NCBI GenBank assembly: GCA_033064195.1
Contig: JARBJD010000095.1
Span: 62,001 to 126,000 of the forward strand
Direction of reading: 5' to 3'
Length of the DNA stretch: 64,000 bases
Origin: Blattamonas nauphoetae
Taxonomy: Eukaryota; Preaxostyla; Oxymonadida
In this document: piece by piece, positions 8,714 through 19,758 of the stretch
Position numbering within the stretch: position 1 is the stretch's first letter
How the letters are laid out: every line of letters starts with the position of its first letter
The notes under the pieces: model-generated
Database searches by the model: none
What the model saw: the letters and a program-made list of their open reading frames with translations, nothing else
Told to the model about the DNA's origin: nothing
Translations under genes and position numbers: made by a program

Positions 8714-11218
8714 ATGACACTGGTCCGAACCATTCGTGATGCTGAAAAAGCTTTCCTCGAAGGTCACGATGAACAGTGTATGTCACTCCTCGGATCACTG
8801 ACTACACAGTGTACTCTACCGAAACCGGTTCATTACTCACTCCTACAAAACCTTCTAATCAGCTCATATCGACATCTAAACACATATTCTTCTTGGGAGA
8901 CCCTCCAAGAGTTTCACATTGTTGTCACAGAATGGTTAACAAATTCGTATCCAGGAATTGAAATTCCTCTGTTCAACTATTGTTCTCTACTACAGCAGTC
9001 CGGACGCTATTCTGATATTCTTATTCTTCTATCTCCCCTTTATCGTACTCCTGTTTCTGAACTCAAACCACTACCTTTCCTTTCACAAAAACTATTCATA
9101 ATCTACTATACAGCCCTTGTTAAAACAGACCGTTTTGAAGAATCCCTTCAAATCTTGCTGAATTTCCCGACACTTTTCGAGAGAGACGAACGAATCTCAG
9201 CTTTCTCGAAACTCCCAAATACACTCAACATTTTTGACACTCTCGTTGTTACGTTCATGCACCGTTTCCTTTCACCGTCCATCTTTACAGAAGTGTTTCT
9301 CAAGCGAATTTCCGTCCAGCAACACGTCCCCCTCCATCGTACTCAGTTTCTCTCCGTCACCCAAAACGCCCTCCGATCTCTCTTCAACGGCGACTTCAAC
9401 CGCTCAGCAGGGCTTCTCCAGAATGTCTTCCCTCACACTCAAGATGTGGAGCGTATGATCTGTCTGTGTAGCATGGGTCTTCTCTACGAACTCGTTGGCG
9501 ACGACGGCAACGCGTACTACTCGTTCCTGACGAGCCTCGACGAAACAATGGACTCTGTTCCGCTCAAACTCGAATTGGGAATGCGGATGAAGTTGGGACT
9601 GGCCAATATTCTTCTCCGGAAGCAGGAGTGGAAATCTGCCATCCATCTCCTTCTTTCTTCCCTCCAAACGGAAGCCACCTTCAGCACACAAGCAAAACTG
9701 CCTGTTTCACTCTTGAATAGTTTCTCCCTCCCTTCCAGCACCATCCTTGCCCATCCCTCTCCGTCCACGTCATCCACCAACACATCAACCACCCCCTCCC
9801 CCTCCACCCCTCCCATCTCCCTCCCCTCCACCTCACCCTCCTCCCAAACCCACACAGACACCATCCTTCCCCCTGCTCTCCAAGCCCAGCTGGACTCTGA
9901 TGGCGTTTCAGACCTGCTCTCTCGCACCACAAACTGGAAGCTGCTTCTTCGGCTGGGCGAGGCCGTCCTGTGGAGTGCCTCTGAGAAAGACAGAAACGCG
10001 ACAGCGGCAATTGGACTGTGCGAGGTGGACCACCAGCGTCCGGAAGGGGTCGGCTCCCAACGCCTCTCGAAACCTCGGAACCGACGCGAAGAGCGAAGAA
10101 TGAAGGACAACCCGAAACTGAGGGAGGACATGGACAAGAACAAGGCAGCCGACGAGGAGATCAACAAGGCAGTCTCGTTTGGGTTGGAGTGCCTGATTCG
10201 AGCGAACGAGCTGAGTGCAGTCGAGCTGGGGCATATTTATGGCCGCATGGAGCGTCTCAAGGCACGCATCCGGCCGCCCCTCGAAGCAGCTGGGGCGCAG
10301 AAAGAGCCTGAGATCCTCACAGCTGCCTCGTTCTCTCAGATGCTCACTCTCCTCACACAGCAAGCAGCAGCCGTCCACCCGCAAGCCACCGACGTCGCTT
10401 CGGCGCTTCCTCTCTTTCTCACCTCTCTCTACGCCGGACTTGTCCGTGTGTACCTCCACGTCTCCATCGCAGTTGTGCACATCCACACACTCATGACATT
10501 CTGCTTCCTCAACCTGCACAACCACACCGAGGCCCTCAAACACGCCAAGACTGGGCTGATCCTGACTGAGCGCCTGCTCTCCCTCCTCACCCAGCCACTC
10601 GACGTGCCGGAGTCTGTGGACAACATTTCAGAGCGGCTGGCAGAACACAAAGTCAGACACATTGATCGTCTGATGGAGGAGAAGGGCTTGCTCACTCTGT
10701 ACGTCTTCGAGGTCCTCACAAAGCAAGCCGCTGCCAAGACACAAAATGGAGAACAGACTCCGAAAGTGCAGGAGCAGCCGGCAGACATTGCAGGGACAGG
10801 CGCCCCCTCGTCTCTCTTCCCTGTCGCGCCCTCATCTGAGACGCCCTCGACGCCCACACCCGAACCCGACGTCCCCTCCCTCCCCGCAGTGACTGCATCG
10901 CTCTTCCAGACGGTCATGAAGGCCACGCAGAACACACCGCTGTCGTACTCCCTTGCCCATCTCCACTCTTTCATCGCCACCAACGTCATCTCGTCCATCC
11001 CCACGCAGTATCTTCGCTCATACAACACCGCTGTCCTCCGCACCTTCCCTCTCTCGTCCAGCTTCCGCTTTGCGAGCGTTATCAACTACATCAAGCGAAA
11101 TGACCCTTCGCAGGCGATGATTGTTGCGTCGGGGAAATGGACCATCCCACACTCAGACCTCGCAAAGTGGATTTATTACGTTTTGACCAAGCAACAGAAA
11201 CCGGAGGAGCGTACATAA
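8714..11218 (+). CDS. TPR/alpha-solenoid protein, probably CNOT10-like CCR4-NOT subunit
   Basis: A single 834-codon frame from the ATG at 8714; a TTG 12 bases upstream is in frame but is not a start. The N-terminus has helical pairs such as AEKAFLEGHDEQCMSLLGSL, FNYCSLLQQSGRYSDILILL and TALVKTDRFEESLQILLNF, the spacing of tetratricopeptide repeats. The segments WKLLLRLGEAVLW, AVSFGLECLIRANEL and NLHNHTEALKHAKTGLIL resemble CNOT10, which links CNOT11 to the deadenylase scaffold. Two Ser/Pro/Thr-rich spacers (about residues 345-395 and 680-730) interrupt it. The CNOT10 assignment is by pattern and order only; any TPR scaffold is possible. The first 600 bases are AT-rich and the rest GC-rich. 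Confidence 0.6.
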   Translation: MTLVRTIRDAEKAFLEGHDEQCMSLLGSLTTQCTLPKPVHYSLLQNLLISSYRHLNTYSSWETLQEFHIVVTEWLTNSYPGIEIPLFNYCSLLQQSGRYSDILILLSPLYRTPVSELKPLPFLSQKLFIIYYTALVKTDRFEESLQILLNFPTLFERDERISAFSKLPNTLNIFDTLVVTFMHRFLSPSIFTEVFLKRISVQQHVPLHRTQFLSVTQNALRSLFNGDFNRSAGLLQNVFPHTQDVERMICLCSMGLLYELVGDDGNAYYSFLTSLDETMDSVPLKLELGMRMKLGLANILLRKQEWKSAIHLLLSSLQTEATFSTQAKLPVSLLNSFSLPSSTILAHPSPSTSSTNTSTTPSPSTPPISLPSTSPSSQTHTDTILPPALQAQLDSDGVSDLLSRTTNWKLLLRLGEAVLWSASEKDRNATAAIGLCEVDHQRPEGVGSQRLSKPRNRREERRMKDNPKLREDMDKNKAADEEINKAVSFGLECLIRANELSAVELGHIYGRMERLKARIRPPLEAAGAQKEPEILTAASFSQMLTLLTQQAAAVHPQATDVASALPLFLTSLYAGLVRVYLHVSIAVVHIHTLMTFCFLNLHNHTEALKHAKTGLILTERLLSLLTQPLDVPESVDNISERLAEHKVRHIDRLMEEKGLLTLYVFEVLTKQAAAKTQNGEQTPKVQEQPADIAGTGAPSSLFPVAPSSETPSTPTPEPDVPSLPAVTASLFQTVMKATQNTPLSYSLAHLHSFIATNVISSIPTQYLRSYNTAVLRTFPLSSSFRFASVINYIKRNDPSQAMIVASGKWTIPHSDLAKWIYYVLTKQQKPEERT

Positions 11219-11338
11219 GTATCACCAGTTCTAAATCATTATTTATGTTTGGAGTATCATTTCTTTGCCGTTTTATTCCCATGTACGTGTCATCTTTCGA
11301 GTTAAAACCACAATTCAAGATCTTTTCTTTCTCAAACT

Positions 11339-12937
11339 ATGACTGACTCATTTGAATTATTTCGTCTTCGGTGGAATAGTTCACTTGGTTTTGAAGGAGT
11401 TGCTCCCATGGATCTTCCTCCTGGTCGAACTGTTGTTGAAGAAACCCCAATTTCGTCTCAACTGAATTCCATCTCAATACAGACACGCTGTTTCCGATGT
11501 TACACAAAAATCACAGAAAATTCCAGGAAAATGTGTGAACAATGTGGCGTCCATTATTGCTCTACATTCTGTTGCTCTGAAGATTCAAAGATCGAACACA
11601 AACTTGTCTGTCCATTCATCGCTGACAAATCACTCAACTTCACAGAACGCAATGATATCCTAGAATTTAGAACAGTTGCATACCATTTGAGAACCGCTAG
11701 TCACAACTGGGAGGTTCTTAATAGTGATAACACCTACCCAAGCATCTCACGTTCACTTGGAGAGAGGATGGTTCCATCAGAAGCAGAAATTGCGAAATTC
11801 AATACATCATCTCTCGTCCGTAAACATACTCACAATGTTCTAGATCTCTTTATGCTTATGTCTCATAAAGGCACATTTACTTCCACGACGGCTTCTGAAC
11901 TCTCAACACGAACAAATCTGTATCTTCAAATCCTCTCCCGTGATCCAAACTCACCTGCATTATTTTATTCCAATGCATCACTCCTGGAAGAGTGTATGGA
12001 TCTGATCACCAAGCTCATCTGCAACAACCTCATTGGGGACGACTCTGATGGAAAACCGTTCATCCTCGCACTGTACCCACGCATCTCTCTCCTCAACCAT
12101 TCCTGCCGACCCAACTGTGGGATTGTCTTGGACGGCAAAGGCCGAGCAGTGATGAAGACACTCACAGCGGTGAAGGAAGGCGAACCCCTCACGTTCAACT
12201 ACACCCCTCTCACCGACTCCACCCCCCGCAGACGCGAGCGCCTTCAGATTTGGTTTGATTTTGAATGCCACTGCGAGCGCTGCACCGAATACGACTCGCT
12301 TCTCCACCGACTCCAGCTCGGACACACTGAGGAGCTGCGGGACAGCGCTCTGCTGGACGAGGCGTGTGTGTGCCGATGCGGCGGTGCAGCAGCAAGGCTC
12401 TCCACCAATCCCCCTGTGTATGTGTGCTTGGCGTGTGGATTGAAGACAGCCGGGGAAGGAACCGTCGCTCTCATTGCCGATCTGACCAAACGCGAGGAGC
12501 AGGCCGTCCAGCTCGCTCGAACAGACCCAGTGAAAGCAGTGCAGATGATGCTGAAGGTGCTGCAGGACAGCAAGCAGTCGGGAGAGGACCATCTCCGCCT
12601 GCATCCGTTCCACTCGCGCCAGTTCGACATCCGCTGCATTCTCGTCTCGCTCCTCGCCCGCTGCGGACAAATCGAAGCATGCACTGCTCTTTTCGGGGAC
12701 CTGATCACCACATTCGAGTGTTTGTTTCTGTTTTCGTTCATTTCCAGTTCTTTCTGAGCATCGGCCCTCCCTCGACGTGCTCTACTTCCTCGTCCGCCTC
12801 CTGCCCACTGTTCGGAAGATGAAGGACGCCCCACTCAAAGACTCCCTCCTGAGATTGGTCTGAAGCTTCTCTTTCTCTTATTTCGACAGCATTCAACGCT
12901 TTTTGATCTCTTCTATTCAAACGTTCCCTTGAATTAA
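11339..12937 (+). CDS. SMYD-type SET-domain lysine methyltransferase with MYND zinc finger
   Basis: The ATG at 11339 opens a frame with a MYND zinc finger at about residues 50-92 (CFRCYTKI ... CEQC ... YCSTFCC ... HKLVC). The SET core is at about 240-290: LYPRISLLNHSCRPNCGIVL, with the NHSC motif that binds S-adenosylmethionine, and then EPLTFNYTPL. The post-SET cysteines follow (FECHCERC) and a second zinc cluster CRCGG ... CLACG. A 28-nt intron near 12720-12748 joins TTFE to FLSEHRPSLDVLYFLV. A further 32-nt intron-like stretch (12859-12890) would extend the protein to 12937. Without it translation stops at 12863. SMYD proteins methylate histone and non-histone lysines; the substrate is unknown. 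Confidence 0.85.
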
Positions 12938-12995
12938 TCAACACCCTGAAAACATCGCCGTACTGACAAACTTGGTTCATATCTCCTTCAATCAG

Positions 12996-13789
12996 ATGGA
13001 AATTCGTTTCTTCAATCAACTTTCATCATCAAAACAAAAATAGGAATCCTCCTTCTTGACGCAACTGTTTCTCTTATTTTACGACGGGCCGATCCAATTA
13101 TCCCAGATGAATATTCCACCTTTTACGTGTCCAGACTATAGTCAAACATTTGAACATCCCCGGTATCCCTTTTTTGAGTGTTTACATCACCTTTTTCAGC
13201 TTCACAATTGAACATATCATGCAATGTCTCGAATCTTTCGAGAAATATGATCAACAAATCCAAAGTTCACAAACTCTCACAGATGTCAACGAACAGATGC
13301 AGACGCTATATTCTGATTGTCATGATCTGCTAGGTGTGAAACCAGAGCCCTCATCATCATTCTTCCATTCAAGAACAATTTGAGGAGTTTCAGAGTAAGA
13401 GCCAAATGTTAGATTCTGAAATAGAGTCAAAGAAAACTCAGCTTCAACGATATCAACAACACTTTTCTCTCTTAAGTTCTGCTGCGCTCGAACGACAACA
13501 AGTCCCTCTTCTTCGTTGTCATGAACTTTCAGTATCTAAAGGAACATACCGTTGAAAAAACTTACAACAAAGCGCATAATGAACAATTAGCTAAATGTGC
13601 AAGCGACGGACCCCCCAGTTTTTCTGCTCCGTCATTTAAAGCTGTTTATTCCTCCACTATCTCAATTATTTGTAGTCTCTCCAACAATGTTTTGAGAACC
13701 AGCGAAGGCTAGCGGAGATGGAGAGTCTTTACAACATCTACCAACTTCATACGAAAAGCGAGAACGCCGCGATGTTTGACAATGTGTAA
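12996..13789 (+). CDS. Unidentified coiled-coil protein, several small introns
   Basis: Splicing from the ATG at 12996 over a GTTTCT...AATAG intron gives MEIRILLLDATVSLILRRAD, then PIIPDEYSTFYVSRLY. A second intron leads to HIMQCLESFEKYDQQIQSSQ and a third, of 40 nt, to FEEFQSKSQMLDSEIESKK, a clear coiled coil. The last exon reads QQCFENQRRLAEMESLYNIY and ends at TAA 13789. The middle, about 13440-13640, has two competing reading frames, and I could not decide its exons. Size and architecture recall small coiled-coil subunits of larger complexes such as kinetochore, HAUS or ESCRT proteins, but I recognise no family. Confidence 0.55.
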
Positions 13790-13970
13790 AGCGACATTTC
13801 GACGTTTTTGAGATAAATAAGGCTATTTGTTTTCTTACGGGAAATGATCTGTAAGAAGAGCCAATGTCCAGTACCATTAAATGTGAAGAACTGTTGCAAT
13901 TGTTTGTGCGTAATGACTGTGGCAGATGTGACGTCACAATCATTAAGATACTGGACAAGAATGAGGCAAA

Positions 13971-14164
13971 TTACTTGGACTTTGCTCTCAACTTCCTTCT
14001 GGCTCTCTTCAGGCGGCGCATACGCTTTTTCCTCCACTGAAAAAAAAGAAGCAAGGAAAAATGACCGGAGACGAATGGAAAGGAAATAACGAAGAGAGGT
14101 GGGATAAATCGGGTAACGAGCGATGAAAGAACATAAAAACATTGATACACACCTTATCACGCAT
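13971..14164 (-). CDS. RPL41: Ribosomal protein eL41, split by one intron
   Basis: Exon 1 is only 12 nt (14153-14164, ATG CGT GAT AAG), followed by a 116-nt intron (14037-14152, GTGTGT...TTTTCAG), and exon 2 is 13971-14036. The product has 25 residues: MRDKWRKKRMRRLKRARRKL followed by RAKSK. This is the almost invariant eL41 pattern (M-R-x-K-W-R-K-K-R-M-R-R-L-K-R). It is a single basic helix bridging the two ribosomal subunits. The gene is far below normal ORF-length cut-offs, so automatic annotation would probably miss it. It lies convergent to the coiled-coil gene ending at 13789. Confidence 0.92.
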
Positions 14165-14527
14165 AGTGGCAGATCAATAGGCAGTTAGGTATTTATTGAT
14201 CGGAACCCACAATCAATCCCTGACAATCTTCACTTCCTCAAGACCTGTATTTGACCTCCAACTTTATGTCCTTCTCATTTTTTGTTTGGATTGATAGAAT
14301 TGACAACACAATCAGCTCTTTTCTTCTTGGAGAATGAACAATTTTACATTGTGGGCGTGTCTACAGATCGTCTCAATCTCAGTACATTCTTCCTTAACGT
14401 CTTTTTTGTCACGTTTATTGTCGCTACTCATCGTACCCATGCATGTGGAATGATTGCATTCCTTCGCGCAACAATACTTCTCCAAAACGACGTCATCAAA
14501 GGTTCCAGTTAATTCTCATCCATTTTC

Positions 14528-16537
14528 GTGTCTACCCTGTTTTCTTATCGTTTTACTAGATCATCGCTTCCACTTATTGTGTTTTTATCCATACTTTCTG
14601 GATTAAATGCAATAGATGTGTGTAAACTTGATGTGGATCCATTTGCATCGATGACAACAAGAAGAGGGAAGAGATTGGAGCAGTGTTCATCAACCTGCAA
14701 AGTATTGTCCACACTGTTCATCATTTCTGATGATAATTAGGATTTACTGGAAAATTGTCTTGACGATTGTCACTTTACTTCTTTGCGCTGTCGAACGATG
14801 AAAAAGGCATCCGCCAACTGTCAAGATAATGACCAAGAATGCCGAAGAGGCTGTCATACCATTGACAGCAATTGTTCATCATCATGCCTTTCTTTGTTCT
14901 ACTCTGAATGTTCTGACGATTGCGAGGTGTTCTCAGGCACAATCAGTGAAGAATGTGCCCTCGTCGCAGATGCATGCAAAAGCAATTGCGAGATTGGGAA
15001 TATTTTCTGTGAAACGTATTCGTTTTTCGGCTCTTCTCTTCTCCAGCGAGTGCACAAAGCAGAAGCGGATCTGTGAAGCGAAAGGCAGGAGCTGTCGTGA
15101 TGCGTGTGATTCCTATTGTGACTCCCTGTATCTTTTTTCGTTATGGGTGAGGTTTGCAGGCGCCCTTCCTGTGTCGAGGAGTGTGTCATCATCCTCGAAA
15201 AGCTCATCGAAACTTGTGAGTCAGAAGCCACTGCTTGCGACCTGGCGTGTCCTTCGACAGACCGCGCGTGCAAGCTCGCCTGCACACGAAACAAGCACTA
15301 CTGCAAAGACAACAGTCAGCAGATTGAGAGCAACTGTCTCCGCGAATGCCAGCTGAAGGAGGACGAGACGTGCAGCGTGAACTGCGAAGAGACGGAAGTG
15401 CGGTGTCTGGAGAAGTGTGATGAAGAGATGGATGTTTGTGGCTGGATGTGCCGCACCAGTCCAACGGAAGACGACTCAACCGCAGCCGCTGCTGTGTCAG
15501 AGAAGCAGGCGAAGACGAAACAGCGAGACTGCCTGCGCGTGTGCACGGACGAGTACAGGCGGAAGGCAGACAGCTGCGAGCGAGAGGCCGAGCGATGTCG
15601 AGCGGTGTGCTCGTTTGATGCGCACAGCTGCACTGATGATTGTGCAGTATGCGTCCCTCTTCTCCCTCCTTCTTGTTTTCTCTCCATCCCTCTGCTCAGA
15701 CTGCACTCGCCCTCTGTCTCTCCGAGGCCGACCTGTTCCAGCGGTTGTGCCGGAAGGACTGCCCAGCCACAGAAAGTGCGTGTCTGATCCGCTGTCAGAG
15801 CGAGACGGGGATTCTCAAGCAGAAGTGCCGTCACGTTGCGATTGAGTGCACAAAGGGCTGCAGCACGAAGGAACAGAAAATGTGTGAGATCGAATGCGAC
15901 GTGTGTCCCTCCCTTCGCTCCATTCTCGCAGCACTCTCTCTCCACCGCTCTTCAGATGTGCGAGGCCTCACTCGATTCCTGTCTCGTGTCGTCCTCATCG
16001 CGCTCTGCTGTCTCTGCATCTGCGGTGTGCCTCGCCAACCGTCGTCTGTGCACAGCAAATGCAAACGACATCCACGAGGCCTGCCTCACCTCGTGCCTCC
16101 CGTCTCTCCAGTCGTCACTTGAGGAGTGCGCGTTGTCGTTCGAAGTCAACCTGGACAGGTGTGACATCGCTCAGAAGGAGTGCGAGAAAGGCTGCTTCGG
16201 GGCTGACAAGAAGGACGAAACAACGGAATCCAAAAAAGCGTGTTCGCGCGAGTGTATTGCCAGACGGGATGAGTGTGAGCAACACGCTGCTGATGGGAAG
16301 GTTGCGTGTGAGCAGCAGAGCGAGGAGAAGTGGGCAGGGAAGTGTGGAGAGACGTGTGAACAGAGCTACCTTGCCTGCCTCGAAGAGACGACCACTTTTC
16401 TGGACTCCTGCCGAGAGAAGGCTAAGGTGGACGGGACGGGAACAGACGGAGCGCGAATCTGTCGGAATGACACTCGAGAGAAGGAAAAGCTGTGCATCTC
16501 GCTTCTCGACGAATGCTCAGAACGTTGTGGAGGTTAA
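14528..16537 (+). CDS. Secreted cysteine-rich protein with repeated C-x3-C pairs
   Basis: Seven exons, with introns near 14705-14750, 15009-15048, 15128-15160, 15647-15711 and 15901-15956. They join into one cysteine-dense frame ending at TAA 16537. The start is a hydrophobic stretch, SSLPLIVFLSILSGLNA, consistent with a signal peptide. No in-frame ATG precedes it (14528 is GTG), so an upstream exon or non-ATG start is unresolved. The rest is built of C-x3-C pairs spaced about 8-14 residues apart, for example CRRGCHTIDSNCSSSC, CDLACPSTDRACKLAC and CSVNCEETEVRCLEKC, between acidic and basic helical segments. No transmembrane segment follows. I know no family with this repeat. It could be a disulfide-stapled helical surface or matrix protein. 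Confidence 0.75.
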
Positions 16538-16739
16538 TCCCTCTCTCGACATTCTTGTCTGTTTGAGAGATGATTTATCTCATCATTGTACTGTCTGATG
16601 CTCTCAATGTTTTCTGACAACACAAAGTGGATCATGATAGACAGAATTATTGTTTCAGTCAGAAATCGATTCTGAGATCAGAACCATGGAGATAGATCAT
16701 ACTCGCTGATCCGCACACAGAAGCTACATACTTCAGCAT

Positions 16740-19631
16740 ATGCTTCTTGTCTTACTTCTTTATGTTGTTCATTCGGAGGAAAACATCCATCCAAGCCGGA
16801 ATCGTGAAAGTTATGAATTCAAAGTCAGCCCATCTCATTTTGGAGATGACTGTACCATTGTTCGAACCAACCCTTGCAAAGGCATTATATCTCCTCTAAA
16901 GACATACCTTCCAGAGGCGAGTTCAATTACATTTGTTCTTATTGACGAATCGAGCGAGCTCTCAATCTCAAACGCGAACCTGACAAACCAAACACTCGTA
17001 ATCAAGTCCGAATCTCGTGATGACCACAAATTTAATGTCACATTTTCAGAAAACTCAATCGTTCTCTTTCAGCTTGACCAGCAATCAACCCTTGACATCA
17101 GCAGCGTCACTTTTGTCCTCCCATCATTGGATCGACTCGTTTCATATGTGACAACTGCATCTTCTCCCACGGGAGATCCTGTTGAGCGTTCAATAGTTGC
17201 ATTCAGGGATACCAAATTCGTCCCATCACCGACAGACTCTCAGGAGTTCTATCGATTCTATATCGCCACTGTGAACAACTTAAACATTCTTTTGGAATCT
17301 GTTATTGTTCGTGATTTCCGATTTGCGGATGGAGGATTCCTTCTTCTTCAAAGCAACGGCACTGTCACATTCAACGGGTCTACGTTGTATAACCTGACTC
17401 TCAACCAGGATCGCTCCTCACTCATCCAAACAGATTCATCATCTTCTCACATTTCCGTACTCTCATCAGAGGGCTCGGGTGACGATACTCACTATTCTCA
17501 CTTCTCACAGATCTCCATCCCAAAATCAACTGCATCAGTTAGAAACGAAGATCAGTATGGATACATGATCAATTTAGAGAGTTTGGAAAAGTTTACCTTC
17601 AAATTTTCGTCCTTCCGCTCAATAACAACCAGTTACGACGGAATTGTGTTCATCTCAAATACTCCATCGACCTTCGAGAACTGCTCGTTTTCTACCATCA
17701 CATGTGCCACAGGAAGTTGTGTAGTTCTCACGCAATGCCCTGTCGAGTTCAAATTCTGCAGTTTTGCCCAAATCACATCCGAACAAGGAAACTCCGCTGC
17801 ATTCCAGCTGAACAAGGTGTACCAAAAATGCAACGTCATCCAGTCGTCATTTGTGTTCTGCAGAGGCCAACGTGCCGGAGCGATCTTCCTGAACGACGAA
17901 TTCAACGACACCGAAGTGACTGCACAGTTCACAGAGAACATCTTCATCAACAACCTCGCAACAACCGGAGAGCAGAACGGAAACGACATCACACTCGAAG
18001 AAGGGACCGATGTGCTGTTTGTGAACACCGACTCCATCTCCCTCTCTGCCACTCCGCAGGTCCGCAACGGGAGTCGCCCTGCCGACGTGTTCCACCTACC
18101 CACTCCGGTCGTCGATGGGAACAGTGTCGACGAGGGTCTGACGTGTCTGCTGCCAGGGCACACGTGCCAGTGCTTCTCCAACTTCCTTGCGCCGAAGATG
18201 ACGCGGCGGGACATGAGTGTTGAGGTGAAGCCGAGCACGGTCCGCGAGTGGCACATCGACGTCGACTATCACGAGCTGGAGATCTTCGGGACGGACAGGG
18301 ACAACACATTCATCATCGCTGCTCACACTGCAAACACGACACTCATCGAGATCAACTCGGGGAGATTGTCAATCTCAACGATGACCATCGCTCGCCGCTC
18401 GTTCGACACGCATCTTCCTTTTCTGGTGCTGGGAAGAGACGACGAAGGGGAGAGTGGGCTGAGCAGGTCTGCCAAGTTCCACAACTGCTGCATCGTCGAC
18501 GAGCGGTTCACAAGCGACACCACCTTCTCAATCGAGCGATGCACGTTCGACATTCTCAACTGCCAGTTCATCATCGACTTCCCCTCCGAGTCGACCGAAG
18601 CATCGCACAACTCCCTCTTCCTCGCCCATCGGCACCCACGTCCAAACGCAGACGAGTACAGATGCAGCTGGACAGGCAGCTTCGTCTTCGCCAACTCCAA
18701 CACGACCATCTCCAGTTCTTCCTTCACTGGCTTCTCGCAGGGAGCTCTCAGTTTGGACAACAGCACTGTGTCCATCCACCAAACAGTCATTCAGGACTCC
18801 AATCCCCACATTCCCTATTTTGGACAGGTGCGGCACAACATCGACTGCAAAGACTCCAAAGTCGACATCACCACCAGCGCATCGGGAGCAGCCAACGATG
18901 CTCAGATGGATACCGCAGCGTTTGGAGACGATTCATCTCTTTGGATTGCGAACACGAACTGCACCGTCAGTGTGAACGGGGTGGATGTCAAGCAGACACT
19001 CATCCAGCCAGCCATCGGCTCTGTCTCGTTCACAGCCACCGACAACGCGGACGTGTTTCAAATGGCACTTGTGGGTGGACCGTTCGTTCCGTGCGCACTT
19101 TCTGTCCGACTCAGTCTGGTCAGCGATGCAGACAGCGTCAACCTTTCGACGAGTCCAGAGATCAACACACTCAGCACAGACAGAATGCTCACAGCCACAG
19201 TCTCTGAGCTCCTCAACCACAAAAGCGCGTCGAAGAAGGACGCTCGCTTCGATGTGCAGGTGTTCCAGGGCAGCCACTTGGTTGGGAAGGCTGATGTCAC
19301 CGATGCCGTCCGAGCGATGCGGAAGCCACCGTCCCCACAATCGTCGAGCTCGCCGTACGTCGCTGCCAATGTGCTCCTACTTCTGCTGACAGTTGTTGTG
19401 TTGGTGTGCGCGATTGGATTCTGTGTTCTTGTCATCAGACGCTCGCACTCGACAGACGAGACGCTCCTCGCAGCGAAGATCCATGAAGAGGTTATGGAGT
19501 CGGGCACAACAAATCAGCAGCTCCGATCAACATTTGACGAGGAGCCACCTTCTCACGGATTCACTGGGGACATCGATGACAAGCCAGAACCTGAGCCATC
19601 CACAGAGGAGGAAGACATATCTGGTCTCTGA
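16740..19631 (+). CDS. Type I membrane surface protein with beta-helix-like ectodomain
   Basis: One uninterrupted 963-codon frame. The N-terminus MLLVLLLYVVHSEEN is a signal peptide. The ectodomain has many short beta-prone segments with asparagine and serine at turns (GTVTFNGSTLYNL, KFTFKFSSFRSI, STFENCSFSTI, CTVSVNGVDVKQ), as in right-handed parallel beta-helix (pectin-lyase-like) surface proteins of protists. There are numerous N-x-S/T sites. A single transmembrane helix (NVLLLLLTVVVLVCAIGFCV) lies at about residues 878-900, followed by an acidic cytoplasmic tail of about 60 residues ending in EEEDISGL. Ligand and role are unknown. Adhesion or recognition is a reasonable inference. Confidence 0.8.
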   Translation: MLLVLLLYVVHSEENIHPSRNRESYEFKVSPSHFGDDCTIVRTNPCKGIISPLKTYLPEASSITFVLIDESSELSISNANLTNQTLVIKSESRDDHKFNVTFSENSIVLFQLDQQSTLDISSVTFVLPSLDRLVSYVTTASSPTGDPVERSIVAFRDTKFVPSPTDSQEFYRFYIATVNNLNILLESVIVRDFRFADGGFLLLQSNGTVTFNGSTLYNLTLNQDRSSLIQTDSSSSHISVLSSEGSGDDTHYSHFSQISIPKSTASVRNEDQYGYMINLESLEKFTFKFSSFRSITTSYDGIVFISNTPSTFENCSFSTITCATGSCVVLTQCPVEFKFCSFAQITSEQGNSAAFQLNKVYQKCNVIQSSFVFCRGQRAGAIFLNDEFNDTEVTAQFTENIFINNLATTGEQNGNDITLEEGTDVLFVNTDSISLSATPQVRNGSRPADVFHLPTPVVDGNSVDEGLTCLLPGHTCQCFSNFLAPKMTRRDMSVEVKPSTVREWHIDVDYHELEIFGTDRDNTFIIAAHTANTTLIEINSGRLSISTMTIARRSFDTHLPFLVLGRDDEGESGLSRSAKFHNCCIVDERFTSDTTFSIERCTFDILNCQFIIDFPSESTEASHNSLFLAHRHPRPNADEYRCSWTGSFVFANSNTTISSSSFTGFSQGALSLDNSTVSIHQTVIQDSNPHIPYFGQVRHNIDCKDSKVDITTSASGAANDAQMDTAAFGDDSSLWIANTNCTVSVNGVDVKQTLIQPAIGSVSFTATDNADVFQMALVGGPFVPCALSVRLSLVSDADSVNLSTSPEINTLSTDRMLTATVSELLNHKSASKKDARFDVQVFQGSHLVGKADVTDAVRAMRKPPSPQSSSSPYVAANVLLLLLTVVVLVCAIGFCVLVIRRSHSTDETLLAAKIHEEVMESGTTNQQLRSTFDEEPPSHGFTGDIDDKPEPEPSTEEEDISGL

Positions 19632-19758
19632 TTATTATTTCTATTTTGATTCTCATCTCACATGTTTATGGTCTAATTTTCGAACACCTGTCCTTTCGCA
19701 ACATTTTGCGCTTTATGATCAATTCCATCTCAACAAAGTGTAAGATCCTGCCCACATA

